The notes beneath the pieces were generated by a model. The model was not told where the DNA came from. It did no database searches and saw nothing but the letters and a program-made list of their open reading frames with translations. From an uncultured Eubacteriales bacterium (lineage in GTDB: Bacteria; Bacillota; Clostridia; Christensenellales; QAND01): a stretch of DNA of 12,482 nt. The stretch is taken from assembly GCA_900546685.1 (NCBI GenBank), contig UREB01000031.1, forward strand, positions 1-12,482, written 5' to 3'. Shown here one piece after another: positions 7,998 through 12,482 of this stretch (positions are counted from its first letter, which is position 1; each line of letters opens with the position of its first letter). Position numbers and translations under genes: made by a program.

Positions 7998-8015
7998 AAT
8001 TCACTCCTGTGAATT
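7998..8015 (+). repeat. Perfect dyad at the predicted degV transcript start
   Basis: AATTCAC-TCCT-GTGAATT, a 7-bp inverted repeat with a 4-base loop, starts at the base where transcription should begin. It could act as a 5' stem protecting the mRNA or as an operator bound by a dimeric regulator. It ends 11 bases before the ribosome binding site, so it would not hide it. Confidence 0.65.
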
Positions 8016-8026
8016 AGGGAAATTAT

Positions 8027-8033
8027 GGAGGAG
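8027..8033 (+). promoter_or_regulatory. Ribosome binding site deciding the degV start
   Basis: GGAGGAG lies 6 bases before ATG 8040. An in-frame ATG at 8025 overlaps this site and has only a weak AGGGA 4 bases ahead, and DegV proteins normally begin close to the (I)ATDSDS block, so 8040 is preferred. Confidence 0.75.
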
Positions 8034-8039
8034 AAGACC

Positions 8040-8909
8040 ATGAGAGATTACATCATTGCAACGGATTCGGACTCCGAATTGTTGTTTGCGTATGCTCAAG
8101 AAATGCAAATTCCTGTGTTTGCTATGCCTGTGAGCCTGGATGGCAAGGACTACGATTTTGATTTGGATATTGAAGGAAAGTTTCCTACTTTTTTTGAGGA
8201 CTTAAAGAACGGCGCAAAGGTTTCTACATCGGCCAAATCACCGTGGGAGATCAAGCAATGGTTTTTGCAGCTGTTGGAATCTGGCAAAGATATTTTATAT
8301 ATCAGCTTTTCCAACCAGCTGAGCGTGCACTTTAGCAACTGCCAGCAGGCGGTGGCGGAGATCAAAGAGGAAAAACCGGAAGCACGGATTGTGTTGGTGG
8401 ATTCATTGACCATCTCTGCCGGGCAATCGTTGCTGATTCGCCGGGCCTTAAAGCTGCAACAGGACGGTAAGAGCCTGGATGAAGTGGCGGCGTATCTAGA
8501 GGAGAACAAGCTGCGCAGCTGCGTTTTGTTCACCGTAGACGATCTGAACTACTTAAAGCGGGGCGGCCGTTTGTCCGGAGGCGCTGCCTTTGTGGGGACG
8601 GTATTGGATCTAAAGCCCATCGTACATGTAACGGATGATGGCAAGCTGGTACCTACGGAAAAATGCAAGGGCCGTAAAAAAACTTGGCGTCGCATGGCGG
8701 AGCTTGCTGCGAATCGTTTTGATTATGGCGATCCTGATAACGAGATCATTATCTTGTATGCAGAGCTGGAGGATGGCAAAGCATTTGAGGAGATCTTAAA
8801 GCAGACCTGTGGCGACGTAAAGACAATGCTGTGGAAGGTGGGCCCGGTCATCGGTGGGCATGCAGGCCCTGGCGTGGTCGGAATGTCGTTTTTTGGCAGC
8901 CCCAGATAA
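8040..8909 (+). CDS. DegV family fatty-acid-binding protein
   Basis: 289 residues, the usual DegV length. The family binds one fatty acid between two alpha/beta lobes; FakB members hand it to the FakA kinase for phosphorylation and phospholipid synthesis. Visible are the N-terminal IIATDSDSE (residues 5-13), VSTSAKSP at 61-68 where the Ser/Thr contact the carboxylate region, VDSLTISAGQ at 120-129, DLNYLKRGGRLSG at 168-180 and the C-terminal GPVIGGHAGPG at 268-278 with the conserved histidine H274. The usual SSxLSGTYQ stretch reads SFSNQLSVHF (89-98), a visible divergence. No signal peptide or membrane segment, so cytoplasmic. It is a single-gene unit with its own strong promoter and its own terminator. 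FakA is not in the window, so whether this is a FakB proper is unresolved. Confidence 0.93.
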   Translation: MRDYIIATDSDSELLFAYAQEMQIPVFAMPVSLDGKDYDFDLDIEGKFPTFFEDLKNGAKVSTSAKSPWEIKQWFLQLLESGKDILYISFSNQLSVHFSNCQQAVAEIKEEKPEARIVLVDSLTISAGQSLLIRRALKLQQDGKSLDEVAAYLEENKLRSCVLFTVDDLNYLKRGGRLSGGAAFVGTVLDLKPIVHVTDDGKLVPTEKCKGRKKTWRRMAELAANRFDYGDPDNEIIILYAELEDGKAFEEILKQTCGDVKTMLWKVGPVIGGHAGPGVVGMSFFGSPR

Positions 8910-8915
8910 CAAAGG

Positions 8916-8945
8916 AAAAAGCCGGCACAAGGTGCCGGTTTTTTT
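8916..8945 (+). terminator. Intrinsic terminator after degV
   Basis: CCGGCAC (8922-8928) pairs with GTGCCGG (8932-8938) across a 3-base loop, followed by seven T; flanking A-T pairs lengthen the stem. It starts 6 bases after the degV stop. Confidence 0.93.
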
Positions 8946-8964
8946 ATGGACATGCAGCGCAAGA

Positions 8965-8994
8965 TTTACACCGGCCTGCCAAATATGGTATAAA
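8965..8994 (+). promoter_or_regulatory. Promoter for the dnaX-ybaB-recR operon
   Basis: TTTACA (8965-8970), an 18-base spacer, and TATAAA (8989-8994) preceded by a TG extension (TGG). Predicted start near 9001 gives a short leader of about 24 bases. It lies just after the degV terminator, where an operon promoter is expected. Confidence 0.7.
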
Positions 8995-9009
8995 AAGAAC
9001 AGATATGGA

Positions 9010-9017
9010 AAGGAAAG
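9010..9017 (+). promoter_or_regulatory. Ribosome binding site deciding the TTG start of dnaX
   Basis: AAGGAAAG ends 7 bases before TTG 9025. The frame is open upstream to 8854, but that would overlap the degV gene, its terminator and the promoter. The first residues after TTG (YVAFYRRYRPRLF) are the normal DnaX beginning. An ATG at 9029 is out of frame and meets TAG at once. Confidence 0.75.
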
Positions 9018-9024
9018 CGGAAGA

Positions 9025-10632
9025 TTGTATGTAGCGTTTTATCGAAGATACCGGCCCAGGCTTTTTTCAGAGGTTATTGGCCAGGAACCGATCATCCAAA
9101 CCTTGAAGAACCAGGTAGCTTCGGGCCATGTTTCCCATGCCTATCTATTTTGTGGCTCCAGGGGGACAGGGAAGACCAGCACGGCTAAGATTTTGGCTAG
9201 GGCCATCAACTGCCAATCGCCGATAGAAGGAGAGCCCTGCGGCCAGTGCCCAGTATGCCGCATGTCGGAAGAGGAGCTTGCGGTAGATATTTTGGAGATC
9301 GATGCGGCCAGCAACAATGGTGTGGATGAGATTCGCGATCTTAGGGAAAAGGTGCGGTATGCGCCGGCTGTTGGGAAATATAAGGTTTATATCATAGACG
9401 AGGTGCACATGCTGAGTACAGGAGCGTTTAACGCGCTGCTGAAAACGTTGGAGGAGCCTCCGGCCCATGCGGTATTTATCTTGGCCACAACCGAGACGCA
9501 TAAGCTGCCCGCTACGATTCTATCCAGATGCCAACGCTTTGATTTTAAGCGGCTGCCGGAGTCGCTACTTGTACAGCAAATGGAAAAGGTGCTGTCGGAG
9601 GAAGGCATACAGGCGGATCGTCAGGCGTTGGCGCTTATTGCAAGCCAAGCGCAAGGCGGTATGAGGGATGCGTTGAGCCTGCTGGACCAGTGCGCAGGCA
9701 TGTCCGGAGGAGAAATCACCCTGGAAAAAGCGCAGCAAGTCTTAGGCGCAGCGGGCAGTGATCAGGTAGAACGTATGGCACAAAGCATTGCGGATCGTCA
9801 GGTAAGGCAGACGCTTGCGCAGCTGCAACAAATTTACGATAATGGAGCGGATCTTTCGGTATTTGTACGGGAAATGATCGACTATTATCGGGAGCGCATG
9901 ATAGAATGTGCAGAGCAGGCAGAAGGGCAGTGGGCGATGGAAGCGATGCTGTTGCTGGCGCAGGCAGAGACGGATATGAAGCTGTCTCCTCGGCCTAAAA
10001 CACAGCTGGAGGCTGCGCTGGTAAAGCTTTGCGTGCCTAAAATGAGCCAAGGCGAGGTGCAGCTGTTAAAGCGCATTGAGGCCCTGGAAAAAGCGGTGCA
10101 GCATGGACAGCAGATGCCAGCGATCCGTCGGTCATCGCCTATGGTAGAAACAATGCAGGCCGAAGAGCAGGCCCCACCTTGGGAAGAAGTGCCACCTCCG
10201 GAAGAGGATCTGCCGCCTTGGGAACAACTGGCGCCGCCCTCCCTGCCAAAAGAGCCGGCCCCCAAAAAACAAAAGGAAACACCGGAAAAATCTGCCCCAG
10301 CGCCATCGCGGGTAGAGGATTTGTTGGATACGATTTTTGCCATCTTTTCCAAAAGACAGCCGGGAGCTGCTTACTTTTTAAAGCGCGCTGAAAAGGCATG
10401 GGAAGATGGTTCGCAGCTCTGGCTGCAATTTGATCCCATCAATGAAAATCTGGTGCAGGCGCTCCGCCAATTTCAGCAGGATCTGGAACAGTCGGCAGAG
10501 CAGGCACTGGGACACAAAGTAGAAATACAATTCAAACTCAACACCCCAGAACAAGAAACCAAGCCGGATATACAGGATGTATTGAAAAAAGCACAACAAG
10601 CATTTGGCTTGGAAATTGAAATAGAAGAATAG
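9025..10632 (+). CDS. dnaX: DNA polymerase III subunits tau/gamma (clamp loader)
   Basis: 535-residue AAA+ ATPase that loads the beta clamp and, through its tail, ties the polymerase to the loader. Walker A GSRGTGKTS spans 44-52. The zinc-binding cysteines are C63, C72, C75 and C78. Walker B is IIDEVH (D125, E126) and the SRC arginine-finger motif is 167-169. The AAA+ core is about 1-230 and the collar domain about 230-370. A Pro/Glu-rich linker about 378-425 repeats PPWE twice, and the C-terminal tau domain (from about 429) would contact the polymerase. A full-length tau form is encoded. There is no codon-aligned canonical slippery heptamer for a programmed gamma form, though a C5A6 run sits at 10259-10269. 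It is first in a dnaX-ybaB-recR operon with its own promoter; ybaB follows 16 bases later. The start is TTG, as for dnaE. Confidence 0.97.
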   Translation: MYVAFYRRYRPRLFSEVIGQEPIIQTLKNQVASGHVSHAYLFCGSRGTGKTSTAKILARAINCQSPIEGEPCGQCPVCRMSEEELAVDILEIDAASNNGVDEIRDLREKVRYAPAVGKYKVYIIDEVHMLSTGAFNALLKTLEEPPAHAVFILATTETHKLPATILSRCQRFDFKRLPESLLVQQMEKVLSEEGIQADRQALALIASQAQGGMRDALSLLDQCAGMSGGEITLEKAQQVLGAAGSDQVERMAQSIADRQVRQTLAQLQQIYDNGADLSVFVREMIDYYRERMIECAEQAEGQWAMEAMLLLAQAETDMKLSPRPKTQLEAALVKLCVPKMSQGEVQLLKRIEALEKAVQHGQQMPAIRRSSPMVETMQAEEQAPPWEEVPPPEEDLPPWEQLAPPSLPKEPAPKKQKETPEKSAPAPSRVEDLLDTIFAIFSKRQPGAAYFLKRAEKAWEDGSQLWLQFDPINENLVQALRQFQQDLEQSAEQALGHKVEIQFKLNTPEQETKPDIQDVLKKAQQAFGLEIEIEE

Positions 10633-10648
10633 AAAAGAGGAAAACAAA

Positions 10649-10975
10649 ATGGCAAGAGGCGGAATGGGCAATATACAGCAGCTGATGCAGCAAGCACAGC
10701 GTATGCAGCAGCAAATGGCGCAAAAGCAGGCCGAGCTCGCAGAAAAAACTGTGACGGCGCAGAGTGGTGGCGGTATGGTAACGGCGACGGTAAACGGTGC
10801 GCATGAACTGTTGGAGCTTTCCATCGATCCGGATGTGATCGATCCGGAGGATAAAGAAATGCTGGAAGATATGGTCGTGGCTGCGGTAAACCAGGCCATG
10901 CAGCAGGCAGAGGAGATGGCGCAGCAGGAGCTGGGTAAGCTGACAGGCGGTATGAATATCCCAGGGCTGCGTTAA
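10649..10975 (+). CDS. ybaB: YbaB/EbfC family nucleoid-associated protein
   Basis: 108 residues, normal for the family, which forms tweezer-like dimers that bind DNA and is associated with the nucleoid. An N-terminal Met/Gln-rich helix (about 8-35: IQQLMQQAQRMQQQMAQKQ) gives the dimer coiled coil. The beta-sheet core follows with the conserved GGGMVTATVNG (40-50), the LSIDPDVIDPEDKEMLEDM stretch and the helix VAAVNQAMQQAEE; the tail ends in GGMNIPGLR. The start has GAGG at 10637-10640, 8 bases before ATG. It lies between dnaX and recR, its conserved place in most bacteria, and the next gene begins one base after its stop. Confidence 0.97.
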   Translation: MARGGMGNIQQLMQQAQRMQQQMAQKQAELAEKTVTAQSGGGMVTATVNGAHELLELSIDPDVIDPEDKEMLEDMVVAAVNQAMQQAEEMAQQELGKLTGGMNIPGLR

Positions 10976-10976
10976 C

Positions 10977-11573
10977 ATGAGCTACGTTATAGAATCACTA
11001 TCGCTGCTGACAGAACAGCTGGCAAAGCTGCCCGGTATCGGCGGAAAGACCGCTCAGCGGCTGGCCTATCATATCCTGACCATGCCAAAGGCCAAAGCAA
11101 AGGAGCTAGCGGCCAGCATTTTGACTGCAACGGAGCATGCCAGGTTTTGCAGTGTATGCGGCAACCTAACCGATCAGGATCCATGCAGCATTTGCACAGA
11201 TGCCACAAGGGACGGCTCGGTGCTTTGTGTCGTGCGGGATGCCAGGGATGTCATGGCCATGGAGCGTGGACGTGTATTTCGTGGCAAATACCATGTGTTG
11301 GGTGGCGCGCTTTCGCCCATGGATGGTATTGGCCCGGATCAGCTGCGCATCAAAGAGCTGTTGGCGCGCTTAGAAGGTGTAGACGAAGTGGTGATCGCCA
11401 CCAATCCGGATGTAGAGGGGGAGGCAACGGCTGTATATCTGTGGCGTTTGCTAAGCCCTATGGGGATTCGGGTTTCCAGGATCGCACATGGCGTTCCGGT
11501 AGGCGGAGACTTGGAATACACCGACGATGTGACTTTGCAGAAGGCCATGGAGGGCCGGCGAATCATGGAATAA
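10977..11573 (+). CDS. recR: Recombination mediator protein RecR
   Basis: 198 residues, full length. RecR works with RecO and RecF to load RecA on gapped DNA and forms a ring-shaped tetramer. The helix-hairpin-helix is LAKLPGIGGKTAQRLA (15-30). The C4 zinc finger uses C58, C61, C70 and C73. The Toprim domain spans about 80-175 with VLGGALSPMDGIGP, ATNPDVEGEATA and the C-terminal RIAHGVPVGGDLEYTDDVTL. The first Toprim acidic position, commonly VVE, reads VVR (R87); it is Gln in B. subtilis as I recall it, so this may be ordinary variation. ATG follows the ybaB stop by one base and no clear ribosome binding site precedes it, which points to translational coupling. It is the last gene of the operon, closed by a bidirectional terminator. 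Confidence 0.97.
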   Translation: MSYVIESLSLLTEQLAKLPGIGGKTAQRLAYHILTMPKAKAKELAASILTATEHARFCSVCGNLTDQDPCSICTDATRDGSVLCVVRDARDVMAMERGRVFRGKYHVLGGALSPMDGIGPDQLRIKELLARLEGVDEVVIATNPDVEGEATAVYLWRLLSPMGIRVSRIAHGVPVGGDLEYTDDVTLQKAMEGRRIME

Positions 11574-11603
11574 AAAAGCCCTGCTTTGTCAGGGCTTTCT
11601 CTT
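11574..11603. terminator. Bidirectional intrinsic terminator between recR and the SGNH hydrolase gene
   Basis: AAAGCCCTG (11575-11583) pairs with CAGGGCTTT (11590-11598) across a 6-base loop. Plus-strand transcripts leave through TTTCTCTT. Read on the minus strand the same stem is followed by a run of six T, so it serves both convergent genes. It fills the whole 30-base gap. Confidence 0.92.
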
Positions 11604-12290
11604 CTATAAAGGATGAGCGGCAAACTCTGCAAATGACTGATAGATAAGCTGATACCCTCTTTCATTGGGGTGGATGCCGTCTTGGCACAAAAGCTGTTGA
11701 TAACAGCGCTTATCCAGAAAGGCAGAGCGAATATCCACCAAGGGGCAGTGGGTTTGATAGGAAAGCTTCAATACACTTTCGGAATACAGTTCCTGATATC
11801 GGTAAATCATCTGTATATCGCCCAGCCAGGATAGGATAGGCGCACGGTCTAGGCGGCCCTTTTCAGTAAACCATGCAAAATACCGCTCAGCATCGATGGG
11901 AGGCAGCGTAATGAGTATGGGGAGGACATCCCGGGCCCGTAAGTCCTCGATCATCTGCTGAAAGACAGCTGTAAACTTACATAGCGGGGTATGCGGATGG
12001 TGCTCCTGTTTGGGAGCCAAGGCCACCTCCTGCCAGCCGTGATCGCAGTCGTTGCCGCCATATTCCAGCAAAGCTATGCTGTGGGGGCGTAGTTTTTGTA
12101 GATTGGCCTGCAAGATACGATATCCTTTTTCAATGGTAGAGCCAAACTTAGCATGGTTTAGCACATGAAAGGGGTACTGTTGTTGAAACTTTTCCATCCA
12201 TTGAGGGGCAGTAAATCGATAACGCTGTGTTTTTGGATCCAACAGCGTGGCTTTCATAATAGAAGTACCAAAGATATGCACATCAGTCAT
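11604..12290 (-). CDS. SGNH/GDSL-family hydrolase
   Basis: 228 residues on the minus strand. The four SGNH blocks are visible: block I IFGTSIM with nucleophile S10 (GTSI instead of GDSL), block II KFGST with the oxyanion glycine G50, block III YGGND with N80, and block V DGIHPNERGY with D204 and H207. This is a complete set for an esterase, lipase or acyl-thioesterase-like enzyme of this fold. There is no signal peptide or lipobox, so it should act in the cytoplasm. The substrate is unknown; the family includes sugar-ester deacetylases, lysophospholipases and thioesterases. The ribosome binding site AGAGGG (complement of 12299-12304) is 8 bases before ATG. It converges on recR and shares its terminator, and its AT-rich promoter region is divergent from the last reading frame, so it is not part of the dnaX operon. 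Confidence 0.85.
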   Translation of the reverse strand: MTDVHIFGTSIMKATLLDPKTQRYRFTAPQWMEKFQQQYPFHVLNHAKFGSTIEKGYRILQANLQKLRPHSIALLEYGGNDCDHGWQEVALAPKQEHHPHTPLCKFTAVFQQMIEDLRARDVLPILITLPPIDAERYFAWFTEKGRLDRAPILSWLGDIQMIYRYQELYSESVLKLSYQTHCPLVDIRSAFLDKRCYQQLLCQDGIHPNERGYQLIYQSFAEFAAHPL

Positions 12291-12316
12291 AGAACAAGCC
12301 CTCTCTGCCTTATATT

Positions 12317-12331
12317 TAGTTTATAAAACTA
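12317..12331. repeat. Dyad at the predicted transcript start of the SGNH gene
   Basis: TAGTTT-ATA-AAACTA, a perfect 6-bp inverted repeat centred on 12324, which is about where minus-strand transcription should begin. Possible operator; the region is AT-rich, so chance is not excluded. Confidence 0.4.
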
Positions 12332-12359
12332 TATTATCTTATATAAATAAACATTTCAA
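12331..12359 (-). promoter_or_regulatory. Promoter for the SGNH hydrolase gene
   Basis: On the minus strand TTGAAA (complement of 12354-12359) is followed after 17 bases by TAATAT, or after 15 by GATAAT (complement of 12333-12338). Predicted leader is about 34 bases. The -35 is good, the -10 is ambiguous. Confidence 0.5.
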
Positions 12360-12377
12360 GCAATGAATGTATAAATA

Positions 12378-12406
12378 TTGTGAAGCTTTTTCTACCATGT
12401 TATACT
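12378..12406 (+). promoter_or_regulatory. Promoter for the rightmost reading frame
   Basis: TTGTGA (12378-12383), a 17-base spacer, and TATACT (12401-12406) with a TG extension (TGT). Predicted start near 12413 places the ribosome binding site at the very 5' end of the transcript. Divergent from the SGNH promoter, with the -35 boxes 18 bases apart. Confidence 0.7.
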
Positions 12407-12412
12407 ATTGCC

Positions 12413-12421
12413 AAAAGGAGG
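12413..12421 (+). promoter_or_regulatory. Strong ribosome binding site of the rightmost reading frame
   Basis: AAAAGGAGG ends 8 bases before ATG 12430, close to the ideal anti-Shine-Dalgarno match, and fixes that ATG as the start. Confidence 0.8.
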
Positions 12422-12429
12422 ACGGATTT

Positions 12430-12480
12430 ATGCAGTCAGAACATAACCTTGGGTTTACAGACATTGCGCAATATCATTGA
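12430..12480 (+). CDS. 16-codon reading frame: leader peptide or frameshifted gene start
   Basis: A consensus-like promoter and a near-perfect ribosome binding site lead into ATG 12430, but the frame meets TGA at 12478-12480 after MQSEHNLGFTDIAQYH. I do not recognise this peptide. It has no run of one amino acid that would mark a classical attenuator, and no hydrophobic stretch. The +1 frame over the same bases is open to the window end and, if entered after codon 6 (N) by skipping one base, would continue LGLQTLRNIID, which looks like an amphipathic protein start. So it is either a true short leader or small protein, or the start of a gene with a one-base frameshift (real, or a sequencing error in the CCTTGGGTTT stretch at 12447-12456). 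The window ends two bases later, so the choice cannot be made here. Confidence 0.45.
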   Translation: MQSEHNLGFTDIAQYH

Positions 12481-12482
12481 CT

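Noticed and set aside
8854..9024. Upstream extension of dnaX into degV
   Set aside because: It covers the degV end, its terminator and the dnaX promoter, and the added residues do not resemble DnaX.
8910..9024. Possible small SRP RNA gene upstream of dnaX, as in some Bacillota
   Set aside because: The 115-base gap is accounted for by a terminator and a promoter and shows no SRP RNA-like hairpin.
10259..10391. C5A6 run in the dnaX linker with the -1 frame open to TGA 10389-10391, suggesting a programmed gamma form
   Set aside because: The codons fall as CCC AAA AAA, so no X XXY YYZ heptamer is in register: tandem -1 re-pairing would put CAA under an AAA-reading tRNA. The A run is also shorter than those known for transcriptional slippage in dnaX.
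1..12482. CRISPR array, transposon, prophage or defence island
   Set aside because: No regularly spaced repeats, transposase, integrase or tRNA-flanked insertion was seen; the gene content is mostly core housekeeping.

Overview
The window looks like core chromosome of a Gram-positive, low-to-mid GC bacterium, most likely a member of the Clostridia (Bacillota). The reasons are the WhiA tail followed directly by dnaE and then pfkA, the conserved dnaX-ybaB-recR cluster, a DegV-family protein, strong AAGGAGG-type ribosome binding sites and frequent extended -10 promoters. By eye the base composition is near 50% GC, with AT-rich intergenic islands. Genus cannot be read from the sequence; a Christensenellales-like clostridium would fit but is a guess.

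Layout. (1) 1-3887: the C-terminal end of whiA, translationally coupled by a TTGA overlap to dnaE, the DNA polymerase III alpha subunit. (2) 3888-4969: an extended -10 promoter, pfkA (ATP-dependent 6-phosphofructokinase) and a strong intrinsic terminator. (3) 4970-7909: a promoter and two tandem M20 metallopeptidase paralogues of the carboxypeptidase S/PM20D1 type, the first with an N-terminal membrane anchor and the second soluble. (4) 7910-8945: a consensus-like promoter with a perfect 7-bp dyad at the predicted transcript start, a degV-family fatty-acid-binding gene and a terminator. (5) 8946-11603: a promoter, then dnaX, ybaB and recR, ending in a bidirectional terminator. (6) 11604-12482: a minus-strand SGNH/GDSL hydrolase, an AT-rich divergent promoter region, and a well-promoted, well-ribosome-bound reading frame that stops after 16 codons just before the window ends.

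How the genes work together. DnaE and DnaX are the polymerase and clamp-loader parts of the replisome, and both begin at TTG with a good ribosome binding site. YbaB and RecR accompany DnaX as in many bacteria (nucleoid association and RecFOR repair). PfkA is the committed step of glycolysis. The M20 pair, DegV and the SGNH hydrolase are the accessory metabolic part. The M20 pair resembles enzymes that cut peptides or N-acyl amino acids, and DegV proteins bind fatty acids, so an N-acyl-amino-acid/fatty-acid connection is possible but unproven.

I did not find a clearly new multi-gene system. The places most worth a second look are the anchored/soluble M20 pair next to degV, the dyads at the degV and SGNH transcript starts, and the 16-codon reading frame at the right edge. 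No tRNA, rRNA, CRISPR array or insertion sequence was seen. No gene-free stretch is longer than about 140 bases.
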